From positions 11,636,501-11,700,500 of the forward strand of contig AP031352.1 in assembly GCA_037833965.1 (NCBI GenBank): 64,000 nt of DNA. The letters are read 5' to 3'. The position numbers and the translations under genes were made by a program. Shown piece after piece: positions 53,130-64,000 of this stretch (its first letter is position 1; each line of letters opens with the position of its first letter). The notes beneath the pieces are model-generated. The model searched no databases. It saw only the letters and a program-made list of their open reading frames with translations, and was not told the origin of the DNA. Source of the DNA: Marchantia polymorpha subsp. ruderalis. Lineage: Eukaryota; Streptophyta; Marchantiopsida; Marchantiales; Marchantiaceae.

Positions 53130-55356
53130 CACATTTCTGGCTTTGTCTCGCTTCACGAGGAAACGAAATCGAGAGTGTTCGAACAAATTCCGAAAGACTG
53201 TGCGAAGGATTGAGACGGAGGACATCACGGGCAAGAGTTAGTCGATCTCATACGAAGGCCGAGTTCACCGAGAGGATCTGTCGAATACGTTCAAATGCTT
53301 GTTAGCAGGTTGAGGTGATGTTCTGACAGCCTGAAAACGCCTTCACAGTACAGCCCTAGAGGTGAACTGCAACGAGGATGCCTGTGACAGAGGTGCGGGA
53401 TCTGCGAACCGATGTCAGTCCTGGGAAAGCTCTCTTGGCATCAACTACTTCTACAGAATCTCATCAGTAGATAGAAGACCAAGTCATTTCAGCACACAGG
53501 TGAGCAAAGATAGAGATCATGACGGAGCAGTGGAACATCCTCGAAAGATTTAAACCGCGAAGGATGATAGCTCCTGGATGTGAGTGTGATTTTCAGTGCA
53601 ATAAATACAAGTTGTGGCACTATTTTGCTTAGAGCTAAATTGGCAGTTTTCTCTAGAAAGAATGTGCATGGGCTACGACCTCTGTTGAGTCCCGGCAATC
53701 TCATCCAGTGCCAACGAAGTACATCACCTGCTCATCCGCTTCATTGCCTTCGTCGACATCGTCGACGCTTTAATCAGTGCATGGGCTCGAAGTTGACTGA
53801 GGGAGCTCTATTGGAGCTTCATGAATATAGGTCAGGGACTAGGAGACCATCAGTGACTGTGACCTTTGCTTCGATCTCTTCAATCAAACACGATTTGACC
53901 ACGCTAGGACGACAGTTTCCACATATGGTTGTTAGAAAATTAGCGTTATTTGCAGATGGGATGGTAAGGATGTAACCACTTCGACCATGTCTTAACCTCA
54001 TCCCAAGGACTTGACCATCGCAAGGCATGTTAGTATAGGTTTGCATTGGGCTTTTTGAGAATGCTTCATCTCGTAGGCCACTGTGACTTGGATCCCTCTG
54101 AATTTATAAATATCATTGCGGAACAGCCCGTGACCACCTCCCGAAGGAAAACTTCATATGGCGTAATCAACTTCACCTGACGCAGCAAATCAGCGATCTG
54201 ATTGATTTGAAAGTTCCAATGCCTTTGTACGCAATTCCGTGTCCAGTACTAATGCAAACACCCACACAAAGGCTTGAATTGAAAAGAAAACCGTGCCGAA
54301 TTTCACCGCTGTAGATTAGACCGGATTGGATATTGTTTACAGAAACGCACGACCGACTGTCAATCCATACATTTACATCGGCCACCTCACTCCGAAAAGA
54401 ACTGCGAACATAGAGAGATTGAAGCACTCTTGGACGCGCTTGATTTTCAATTGAAGCCCCTGTGACTGGGTTACAAGTGGTAATCAGAAAGGCTTAACTT
54501 TATTTGGTCCTTGAACAGAGAAAAGTGCTGAGCACCCTGTTGTCCTGTAAGATGCAGATATCAGAGTGCTCCATGGAACATGCTCAAAATTCCTACAAAA
54601 CCGTGATGATTCTACCTCCTAGATCTCCTAACCAGTTCTTAGTCACATGAACACGAAGTAAACTAAGGACAACTACTAACCCGCCGGTCTCTTTTCTCGA
54701 TTTTGATTCTAGTCAGGAACACTTCGTGACGTTTAAGACACCCAGTTTACATTTGGTGAAGTTGGCCAGAATCTGCACGGAGCATTACAAGTAAATTTCG
54801 TGGAAACTCCTATCAACTTTCAAACTTGCTTCTCACCAGAGGAATGATAAGGAGATGGCCTCACAGTAGCAAAATGAATATTCATTCAAACCCTGGGTAA
54901 GACTAACCCTGAAACTGCAACTGACCTTCAGCGTAAAGCCTCGTTATATGTTGTTTCTCTGCCGTATCGATGAAGCTTCTTCTAAACTGGGGTGCATCAA
55001 CTTCTAAACGGAAGTCGATGGGCATGAATTGTACGTTACAACCTTTCGGCAGTCCTGGATAGCAAGGAGGATTATCAGAAACTAGAGGACATAAGTACTA
55101 TGAGAGTAGTTCAAAAATAGATTAGTGTATGCACTCCGCTTGAATCTACGTGTGCATATCGAATAGTCACCTCTACTCCTGAGGTTACTATGAAAAGGAA
55201 AGTTCGATCTGCTTATGAACACTTAAGGGGACAAGTAATGCTAGATCAAAGTATCAAAGTCGTGCAAAATGTCAAGAGAGAAGTCAGATGAAGACACCCA
55301 CGAAAAACGCTCGCACTGAAAGCAAAAAACCCAACACTGTCCTTCTAAATCTCAGC
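53130..55356. other. Intergenic, no supported gene
   Basis: This is the 3' side of the TXNL4B-type gene and the 3' side of the Mediator gene, which comes in from the right. A frame at 53580-53975 on the plus strand is unassigned and has no domain. An exon of the Mediator gene's tail in the right part cannot be excluded. Confidence 0.4.
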
Positions 55357-56911
55357 TTAATTTCGACAAGAGAAGGAGATCGAACCAACAAAATACCTTG
55401 AAATTATTTCAAGGCTGCTCTTGAAATTAAAGATGCCGCCGCAGTAGCTGCTGTCGGCACAACTCCGGTAAAAACGCCTGGCTTTGACAGATGTAGTAAT
55501 CTGCGAGTTTAAATAATCATTCACACTACTTCTGTGACAGAATGCAAACGAGCATCTACATTTACAGCTAAAAGCATTTTGGATCACACATAATCTTAGG
55601 ACTAGACAAAGAGTGATCAACTTGCAAATGTTACGCTTTGCAAACAGCAGATCTGCTGGGTATATGGTTTGGACATACGGAGCCAAAAATTCGGCAAAAG
55701 ACGATATTGCAGCAACCACTTCGGCATAGTTGTCGGCTGAAGCAGGTGCAAACACCTCCACCAAATAGAGAGTGGGCGTGACCGGTACTGCCTCGTCAAT
55801 AGCATGCAGCTTAGGAAGTCGACAAATGCACGATACTTTTACAGTGATGGGCACTACTCTTTGGAAACAAAAGGAAAATCCAGTGCGTAGAATCTCGTAG
55901 TCCAGCTTGTATCCCAAAGCATATAAAAAGCGGAGTCCGTTGTTGCTGATATCTGCTTCAAAAATACTACGTACAAGAGCAGACAGCTGATCTGAAGCTG
56001 CGCCTCTCATAGGACCCCCAACGTGTCTCACAGTCCTGTGTTTTTTTGAAAAAAATCAGAATAGACTAATGTGAAACCTTTCGTAATGCCGAGCTCGTAC
56101 CAACGAGGACGTTTACTCAAAAATGTAATCCGCTTGTTCTAAAGTTCAATGCTTTGTTCTAGGGATATATAGAAAACTTTAGCTTCCAAGGAACATGAAT
56201 TTTCTCGTATTGTTCTTCTCAAGGCTCCTCCTAAGTTTCAAAATTTCTATGTATTGACTGCACCCTTTGTCGACTGAGAGCGCATATCTGAACCAAATGA
56301 CTTAAAATCAACCTAGAAGCTGATATATTCGATCCAATTTTCAACACTTGGCATAGGCGAAAGTACAGCTCTACCCACAGCTTCCCTACTGACTTCGTAA
56401 CCGAATGAACATTGGGGAACGCACCAGACTCTTCTGACTCCGAATTAGCTTGAAAGCACAAAAGCGAGAGAAGGCAACTCACCATACGGGCTGTGGTCCA
56501 GAAAGGGAGCAGCAAAGATTGAGTTCCGAACTGACAGAACCTGTTTACATATTACCTACTTAAGTCAAGGAAGGTATCGAATAATCAAAACCTGCTAAAG
56601 TCAGAAGTGACTGCTCCCACTAGTTCGTTCCGAACTGAAGAACAAAGCAAGGGTTCCCACTAATGCAGTGCTTATTGACGATGGTCTGAAATGTTCGGTT
56701 CAAATCGGAAGGGCGTACTGAAAGTAAGTAGCACCTAATAGTAAGTAGCACCTGACTCAACAGACAAGGATTCAACAAAAATAAGTGGTCAAAATGTAGC
56801 GTGAAGCATACCCATATTGTTTCCGCTTTTTAGATAAAATTCATGAACCTTGAGTGTTTCCCGGAGGCCTCCGCAGAGCCCTTGCAGCAAAACCTCCAGT
56901 GCATCTACGTA
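55357..56911 (-). CDS. MED18: Mediator of RNA polymerase II transcription subunit 18 (partial model)
   Basis: MED18 is part of the Mediator head module, which links transcription factors to RNA polymerase II in the nucleus. Three pieces are clear or likely. An N-terminal exon at 56911-56812 encodes YVDALEVLLQGLCGGLRETL and then KVHEFYLKSGNNMG. A short exon at 56132-56101 encodes RITFLSKRPRW. A long one starting at 56035 encodes TVRHVGGPMRGAASDQLSAL and LRFLYALGYKLDYEILRTGF, followed by PKLHAIDEAVPVTP and SSFAEFLAPY. These match plant MED18 in order. The join between the first two pieces needs another exon that I could not fix (a candidate at 56530-56483 gives an out-of-frame link). The first exon, upstream of 56911 on this strand, was not found. 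The 3' end is also open: the frame runs to a stop at 55357, but the residues after LAPY look unlike the family. The CDS ends are therefore approximate. Confidence 0.75.
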
Positions 56912-58900
56912 CTGATTCGTGAATCCCACAAAATGAGCAGGATCAGTATACCAGTCAAGGATCACGGTCGTGTATAACCATACATGATAAGGATACAATA
57001 TAGCAGATAAGCTCTGCTTATCGGGACGCATTTCCTTTCGCAACCTCATAGGCTGTTCGAACACCCTAGCCTTCAACTAATCATAGCGTAGAGCTTGAGG
57101 TCAAATAATACAAATTACGTATTAAATAAGATGACGGTAAATAAAATTTAGCTTGGCCTTGTCATTATAAAACGGTTGGTCTTCTGCCCTCGCTCAAAGA
57201 CTTGTCTAATTACTTAAGAAAATCAACCAAAAAAAATCAGATTTCCACAAAAGTTGGACAAACATTACCTGCGTTTCCAAGATACCCTGTACTATACATT
57301 CCATGATGAAACTGAATTGACAGTGTCACTCGTCAAGCTCTGCGTCACAAGTCATGTCCTTATGTGTCAGCTCCCAGACCAACAACGACCCAAGGTTTTA
57401 TCACTCAATGCTCCTTTATTCACTCGAGACACGGGAGGAATCGCCTCTAGTCTGAATACATTTGGTCACTCTTGATTACTTCACTCAAACTGATAATGAT
57501 GAAACTGAATTCCAATGTACAAAACATTGATCAAAAGCAGATACAATCTCAATCTTAATCATTCTCAAAGTCTTGAAACGAGCTGTAATTCGATTGTCGA
57601 GCAAGAATTGCGTAATTCGATTGAGAAGAAGCTTGACCACACTCTTCCAGCTCTAAAAGTAACCAAGACAAACTTTTTCCTGCCCTAATGGTGCGGTGCG
57701 AGCGGTAACATGTTCAAGCATACAGTACACATGACAAAACATCTCCTAACTACTGAGTGGCCTCACCGTCTCGAAGTCTTCCCAGAGCTTCTCTGCAGCA
57801 CAATCGTCGTGACAACCTGCGACCGATTATTTCCAGTTGCAGAATTCGACGTGAGCGTTAGGCGTTTCCTGTCCGCAGTTCAAATTCACGTGCGTGGGAA
57901 CATCGAACCAGAACCATAAATTGATGCTCCCGACCGAAACAAGCCTAGGCCATACTTTTCGTCTGCCGCATGCAGAATACCAACCCTCGGCCGCGGGAAG
58001 CCCTACTGCTCTTGCTCACTTCACCCAGAAAGAAAAAATTTCTCTAAAGCCCAACTTCTAGACTGCACTGCCGTTCAATCTTGCTGCGCGTATCTAGTCA
58101 GCGATATTCTGAGCCTTCGTAGAATACCGATCATAGTCACGCGGACTGCCGACAGTCATCCCCAACTGCAATTACCGATGCTGACCAGCTGAACGAAGAT
58201 TCCGTCCCTCCAATGACAAATGTCGGAGACTTTGTTCTTTTGTTCGAAGACGTACTGTACACTTCCGCGCCCTCTCTGTTGCCGTACCAGCGTCAGTACC
58301 TCTGATACGGGCTGGCCTAAATTTCACCGTAACAGTCACAATCCTTTCCAGACGCACGTCTGTTTCTTGGTGGTCTTGTTGTTGTACCGCAGAGTACAGT
58401 ACGTCTGATTGGATATGGTAGATGCAGTTTCCGGCCGTCGAGAGAGGAGAGGAACCAAGGCACCGTACTCTGGATCTCGGAGGCGGTGAAGCCGAATCAA
58501 TCTTGTGAAGGATTTGAAGCGACACAGGCTTGGAAATGGCCACATGTGCCGACGGAAAACTTGCCAGCGACTTTGCTAGAATTGCTTGGGTACGAAAAAG
58601 TCAACCAACTTAGAACTACGTCTGGAGTCATAATAGAAGTGAAATATCATTTTCGCACCCCTATACTGATCTTGTGGGATCATCAGTTGCAGACGGGCAC
58701 CAGATTTTTGCAAAAGTCCCGTGTTTTGTTCTCGTCGGCAATTTGAGGCTGTATACTTGTTCTCAAGCAGTTTTGTTGCAAGGTGTTCGATTTGGCGAGT
58801 GGTGACTTCGTGCTTAATACTTCAAGAACTCCCACCTACAATTTATGGGAATCTCGTTTCGCTCAGGAGACTCTAAACTTGGCGGGACGCCTTTACAAGA
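56912..58900. other. Upstream region of MED18 and spacer, first exon unresolved
   Basis: The start codon exon of MED18 should lie here on the minus strand, but no short open frame with the expected MxxVVQG-type start was visible. Several small frames (57254-57475, 57710-57919, 58172-58746) have no recognisable domains and overlap. Confidence 0.35.
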
Positions 58901-59058
58901 TTTTCTTGATTCTAAAGATATCCCACGTCGGTCATTGCAACTTTATTCGTTGTGATGACATGAGAATGTATAATACAAAATACGCCGAAAGCCATGCAGT
59001 GGAAATACACACGTGGGTTTCGATCAAGATTTTCCCACTCATCCTGCGCTCACTTAAA

Positions 59059-59096
59059 CGTAATGGACTTTTCTCAAATGAGAGAAGTCCATTACG
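59059..59096. repeat. Near-perfect foldback, 18-bp arms, 2-nt loop
   Basis: CGTAATGGACTTTTCTCA (59059-59076) pairs with 59079-59096 at 17 of 18 positions; the loop is AA. Confidence 0.85.
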
Positions 59097-59361
59097 CATC
59101 TTAAACCGAGCTTAATTCGAGTAAAGTCGTCACGATCTCAGTCCCAATCGAAGGTATTCATTTCTTTCAACCTCACACGGATCTCGAATGCAGTCGAAAC
59201 CATGCACTGACGAATGAACCATAAATCAAGGGTAGCAAGATCGAACTAACGTCCTGAAAGAGAGAAGTACTCTGAAGGCGCACTCGATAGGTAAATGCTC
59301 GAGTAGACCTAGGGAAACCACAGCTGACAATGCGAGAACGAGCAAAAAAAGCAATCCACGT

Positions 59362-59392
<31 letters not shown>

Positions 59393-60063
59393 TCATATTA
59401 TCATAGAGATAAAGATGTGTGCGAAGTGCGCCTACCAATCCCAACATAGCAAAGTGACATCCATCCTCGCACGAAAATTTGGGCGAAAGGACTTTTTCTT
59501 CCAGCTTCACACGGCGGGGCAGCAGTAATCACGCCAGTGGGATGATTCGAACGAGAATTACGATTCGTGTGAGCTGATCGACATGATCAAGATTCTAATG
59601 CGCCATCAGTCGGGACAGCAGCAGTTGTCATCAACTCACTCACTGCTCGTTCGTGGTTCCCTCGCACTCGATCCGTTCTGGATTCGACCTTCTTAAGGAC
59701 GATCTCGTCCTTCCCAGGGCCGCCCCACGTCCCTTATCGGCGAACGACGAAGGCCGGTTCGGACCTGCCCCGTCCCGGGCAAGATCGCGACGATACCCAG
59801 CCCTCCCTGCGACCCGTCCTCAAAGACGCCAGGCAAGAGCACTTTACGTTTGACGCTACGCTCACCGTCGGATCCCGATCTGACAGTGAACCGAAAGGGG
59901 AGAAGATTCCGAAGATTCCGATCTCCTCTGACTCGCAGTAACGTCTGTGAAGGCGGCCGATCCGCCGGCCAATCGGAATCCTCCGATTCAAATGGCTCGT
60001 CCTCTCGGAGCCGCAAGATGACAGCCGCGCCGGGGATGCCCACATCAGAAGAATTGAAAGAGT

Positions 60064-60123
60064 AGGCGTTATAATAAAGGGATTGTTAAATTCAGAATTT
60101 AACAATCCTTCTTTATAACGCCT
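60064..60123. repeat. Foldback with arms of about 30 bp, 1-nt loop
   Basis: The arms 60064-60093 and 60095-60123 share AGGCGTTATA and GGATTGTTAAATTC as inverted copies, with an A-rich indel between. It is the longest of the short palindromes in this window and may be a minimal foldback transposon or a collapsed pair of inverted ends. Confidence 0.85.
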
Positions 60124-60235
60124 TTAATTTAAGTTGATTTTGATAGTTTAATTTTTATTCTAATCTCCTGAGTATCAGTTTCGGACTCTATTTTTCATTT
60201 CCCCTGCGCACAAGCTACTGCAAGTGGTGACCCTT

Positions 60236-60460
60236 CCTATGCATATGGAGGAAACATCTCGGTGAAAGATTTATACTGTCAGTGGTGATCTTTTATATGC
60301 ATATGGAGGAAGCACTCGGCTTGTGATATCTCACAATTATCTAGTCAAAAGTGTTATACTATGTTTCTGAAGATGATCTTTATATGCATATGGAGGAAAC
60401 ACTCAATTTGTACTGTCTTGCAAATATCTAGTCAAAAGAATTATATTATGTTTCTAAAGT
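60236..60460. repeat. Degenerate tandem repeat containing GCATATGGAGGAA
   Basis: The word GCATATGGAGGAA(A/G)CA occurs at 60241, 60299 and 60386. ATCTAGTCAAAAG...TATGTTTCT follows the last two copies, giving units of about 58 and 87 bases. It is AT-rich and non-coding. Confidence 0.7.
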
Positions 60461-61116
60461 CATTTGCATGGTGTATTGGTGCAGGAAATAATAGTGTTTG
60501 AATTTGGAAGATACCTGATTAAATTTAGAAGAGAGCGATAAAACATGTTACTTTGTAACGCAAAATAACATAACGTGTTCAAAAATTATTTTTAAATTGA
60601 ACAGTATTGTTTCCAAGACAACTTGCGCTAATAATTTAACAACTCCCCTATAATAATCAAATCTTGAATTCGGATATCCAAGATGCTGCGCCGCGCGCCT
60701 GTGGAGGCAGGCAGGCCGGCAAGGCAGGGAGGGACTCGGGACGGAGACAGGACCTGGGACGGCTTCGGACCGGGCCAGCGTGGGGGATCGGAGCACGCGT
60801 GTGCACGAAGGCGGTCCCAACGGTGCCCGGCGCACGTCTGGCAGAGTGGGCGTCGCGCATGATCGGCCGACGATGCGACTTTCGCCGTGCGTAAGTAGCC
60901 CCGAGCCCCGGCAGCAGGCCCAGCATCGCACTCTCAGCAGCAGCAGCAGCAGCAGAGCAGAGCAGAGCAGCAGAGAGGCCGAAGAGAGAGGGAGAGAGAG
61001 AGCGCATCGGAGCTCTCGGAGGGGGCCTCGTCTGCCATTGCATCTGCCTTTGTTTCAGTCGCAGCTGCGTGAACTCCGAGGTCGTCGAGGTTTGTTCGAT
61101 CGAGAGGGTTGGAGAT

Positions 61117-63041
61117 ATGGCAGCCGCGAAGGTGGTGGAGCCTGCTCCGTCGGTGATCGATCCCACGCTCAGAGATGAGCTGGACATTGTGATTCCCACC
61201 ATCCGGAATTTGGACTTTCTGGAAATGTGGAGGCCGTTTTTCGAGAACTACCACCTGATTATCGTTCAGGACGGTGATCCCACCAAGACCATCCACGTGC
61301 CCGAAGGTTTCGATTACGAGCTGTACAATCGGAATGACATCAACAGAATTCTCGGCCCCAAGGCCTCGTGCATCTCGTTCAAGGACAGCGCCTGCCGTTG
61401 CTTCGGGTTTATGGTTTCTAAGAAGAAGTACATCTTCACAATTGACGATGACTGCTTCGTAAGTTTTGTTTCCTTCCTTTCTCGTTTTCTTTCGTGTCGA
61501 GGTCAATCAATCGAAGTTTGATCTTATCTGTTTTGATTTTTTCCTCGAGAGCATTTATGTGTTGACGGTGAGGAGACGGATGGGTCAAAGTCTGTCATCC
61601 TGGTTAGATTTGGCAGCGACTGGTGCCGAGCATAGATCCCACATCGCCGGCTGTCCCGAGAAGTTTCGCACCGCTTCTGCACTGTGCTTTAATTGCGGGC
61701 ATTATCTGGTCTTGGCAGGTCGCCAAGGATCCCACCGGCAAGGACATTAATGCCCTCGAGCAGCACATCAAAAATCTGCTGACCCCATCGACCCCGTACT
61801 TCTTCAACACGCTGTACGATCCCTTCCGTGATGGCGCTGACTTCGTCCGAGGTTACCCCTTCAGTCTGCGTGAGGGAGCACCTACCGCCATCTCCCACGG
61901 ATTGTGGCTTAACATCCCCGACTACGATGCCCCGACCCAGCTCGTGAAGCCGGCCGAACGGAACAAGAGGTAAACGAACTGCTTTCCGAATTGTGGATTA
62001 CAACTGTGTACATTTTCTGGGCTTTGATGCATGAGCGCTAGAACCGGTTTTACGTCGTCGTGGATCATTTGACTTTCTGCCTGTTCTGTTGCTGTGTTCC
62101 TTCTGATTTGGTCTTGTAGGTTTCAGATCACTTTCATTACTGAAAGATGTTCTCTAAAGTGTTTGGGCTGACTGCAGGTATGTTGATGCTGTCATGACGA
62201 TTCCCAAGGGCTCTCTGTTCCCCATGTGCGGCATGAACCTTGGCTTCAACAAGGACCTGATCGGGCCGGCAATGTACTTCGGTCTTATGGGAGATGGTCA
62301 ACCCATCGGGCGATACGACGACATGTGGGCAGGATGGTGCTGCAAGGTCTCCCTTCGACTCCTTCTTTCATGACTTGAATCAATTAAATTTCCACAACTT
62401 CAGTTACTTCATGTCCATTAGCTGCATCCATCAGAGATCAGAGTATGCTTAGGTAGTCGTATCTCCTCTTAAACGGGACTCCTTTTGTTCACTTGGATCA
62501 GTTGGAGTCTCTCCTCGAGCTCGGTATCGGAGGTGTTCCATTTTTACAGAATTCCTTGTTCATGTTTTTGCTCGATCGTTTCGGATCTAGACGGAGTCTT
62601 GAACCAACCATAGCAGAGGAGCACAAGGAATGTCAATTTCGGTTATGGAAACGAAGATTTCTGAAAATTGTTGCTTTGACAATGCAGGTCATTTGCGACC
62701 ATCTTGGTTACGGTGTGAAGACCGGTTTGCCGTACATCTGGCACAGCAAGGCCAGCAACCCTTTCGTTAACCTGAAGAAGGAATACAAGGGCATCTTCTG
62801 GCAGGAGGAGATCATCCCCTTCTTCCAGGCCGTCACTCTCCCCAAGGAAGCGACGACGGTAGAGCAATGCTACATCGAGCTGTCCAAGCAGGTGAATGAG
62901 AAATTGACAGGAATTGACCCATACTTCACAAAGTTGTCGGAAGCTATGGTCACGTGGATTGAGGCTTGGGGAGAGCTGAACGCCCCTGACAGAGTTTCCA
63001 CTGATGGACCCTCCAAGACCGGTACCAGAGTAGCAAAGTGA
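61117..63041 (+). CDS. UDP-arabinopyranose mutase / reversibly glycosylated polypeptide
   Basis: The enzyme interconverts UDP-arabinopyranose and UDP-arabinofuranose, supplying arabinofuranose for wall polysaccharides. It acts on the cytosolic face of the Golgi. The exons are 61117-61458, 61719-61969, 62178-62346 and 62688-63041. They join in frame, for 371 residues. The family start [20 protein letters not shown], the metal-binding IDDDCF ahead of intron 1, the [15 protein letters not shown] block, [25 protein letters not shown] and the [20 protein letters not shown] block are all present. The C-terminal tail ends GTRVAK. The start is the ATG with the usual MAAAKVVEP beginning; an upstream in-frame ATG at 61069 gives 16 extra residues that look unlike the family. 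Fold and motif order are complete, so the gene looks intact. Confidence 0.95.
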
Positions 63042-64000
63042 ACGATATGACGACACCTCCTAACTTCAGCACGTAAACTTCTGAAAGCGTTCTTATCTAT
63101 CATTGAAGGTGGACTCGAATGTGCAGCTCGTAATACTTGAACAGAAGCAGCGCAGGAATGATTCAGAATCTTCACCCTTTTACATGGGCCGTGCTTTTTT
63201 TACTCACAGGTGGTCACCACTTTAGATAAAGTAGTAGTTCAGAAATCCAGCCCAGTTCCTTGCTGTCGGGAATCAGCCGATAGGGCAATTAGCGCTCTCC
63301 CTTTGCAGCTGCGAGATAAGACAGTACATACCACCTGATTGCTTGTGCCACAAAATCTTGCTTAGAATGCACGTGGCGCACCGATCTAATTTCTGCATGG
63401 TAAATGCCATTCTTTCTTTGCTTACAGAATTCAATAAAAAATTCATTTCGTCTACCCGGCCCGTCTTTGTAGATTCAGCAGGGATTGGTCTTTCTAGTCA
63501 TCATTCACACCAATTGCGGAGTCCGAGGCGGACTTGTGACCCTTTATCTAGGATACTTTTGCAACGCAAGCTACCACTTTGACAGTATTAGCCTTTCTAG
63601 AGGGCATTGAAAACGGGGAAGGACGGATGCAAATTTATTACTAGCAGGGTACCAACTTCAGCACGTGCAGTGAGACTCTGCATCAGATCGTCGCAGATGA
63701 ATTTACTGAGAAGGGAGCTGCGCCTACTTCCCTCTCAATAATTGCTGAAGCTGGACACAGATCCTGGATGGACTGGACCACAGGCGGTCGGCTATGTTGA
63801 GAAGGACAAAAGGCGATTCGAGCAGGTAAGCTCTTCGAGATCGACTCCGGCCCAAACCCGCGAACGATGCCAAGACGACTGCGTTATCGTATAACTCCTC
63901 TTGTTTAGGGGATATGTCCATGATCTCACAGCTTCACAGAATGTCATTGGTCAGCTCTGAGTCTCGATATCCGGACCAACGATTGTCAACGTGCCAAGTG
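63042..64000. other. Downstream flank to the window end, no gene seen
   Basis: This is the 3' flank of the mutase gene. An AATAAA-like site is near 63433. The short frames at 63343-63582 and 63724-63921 are unassigned. A gene could begin beyond the window edge. Confidence 0.4.

Larger units (their letters stand above)
58901..61116. other. Intergenic with repeats upstream of the UDP-arabinopyranose mutase gene
   Basis: The interval holds a GA microsatellite (59368-59392), two foldbacks (59059-59096 and 60064-60123), a GC-rich patch with open frames of no known family (59650-60060), and a degenerate tandem repeat at 60236-60460. After about 60660 the sequence turns GC-rich with GCA/GAGCA runs near 60937-60975, probably the 5' leader of the mutase gene. 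Confidence 0.45.

Noticed and set aside
56483-56530. A 48-base candidate exon of MED18 (VRNSIFAAPFLDHSPYG)
   Set aside because: It has acceptable splice sites and joins the first piece, but does not resemble the family at that position and breaks the frame into the next piece. It is kept only as a possibility.

Overview
This is a nuclear window from a land plant. The genes have introns with GT..AG borders, and several products are plant-type: a UDP-arabinopyranose mutase, a chloroplast-targeted DUF3007-type membrane protein, a tropinone-reductase-like dehydrogenase and a plant-like MED18. A multi-exon aldehyde dehydrogenase of a kind I do not associate with flowering plants, together with the repeat-laden AT-rich spacers, makes a bryophyte or other non-seed plant my best guess. 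I cannot name the species, and this placement is inference.

I can support eleven protein-coding loci. From left to right they are: a dihydroflavonol-reductase/CCR-like gene on the minus strand with a one-base frameshift in its cofactor loop (1350-2347); membrane-anchored aminoacylase-1 (10090-12826, 5 exons); a single-exon CCHC zinc-knuckle protein (20288-21199); mitochondrial 2-oxoglutarate dehydrogenase E1 on the minus strand (22229-28206, 8 exons); a DUF3007-type plastid membrane protein (32476-34062, 4 exons); an aldehyde dehydrogenase (35397-40424, 16 exons); a long-chain-base phosphate phosphatase (43401-46424, 8 exons); a tropinone-reductase-like SDR (49341-51770, 5 exons); a TXNL4B/Dim1-type splicing protein (52674-53129, one exon); a Mediator subunit 18 gene on the minus strand (about 55357-56911, partly resolved); and UDP-arabinopyranose mutase (61117-63041, 4 exons). 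I rebuilt most exon chains by hand, and apart from MED18 they join in frame at canonical splice sites. The genes are mostly unrelated housekeeping functions (TCA cycle, sphingolipid turnover, splicing, transcription, wall-sugar supply) and do not form one pathway.

The spacers hold the less ordinary material. There are four DNA-transposon-like elements with terminal inverted repeats: 4529-4982 (no clear target duplication); 6438-7428 (TAA duplication, PIF/Harbinger-like); 17404-18088 (TA duplication and a transposase helix-turn-helix fragment, pogo/Tigger-like); and 30515-31100 (10-bp duplication, MULE-like). A degenerate satellite of about 150-190 bp units lies at 14150-15215. At least ten near-perfect short foldbacks with tiny loops are scattered through the window, one of them inside the predicted first exon of the aldehyde dehydrogenase. 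Strongly AT-rich blocks (1-900, 3450-4000, 5300-6430, 14000-19400, 47250-48300) alternate with GC-richer genic stretches.

I saw no rRNA or tRNA gene, CRISPR array or obvious multi-gene system. The best leads are the transposon families, the foldbacks, the satellite next to the pogo-like remnant, the frameshifted reductase and the class of the aldehyde dehydrogenase.
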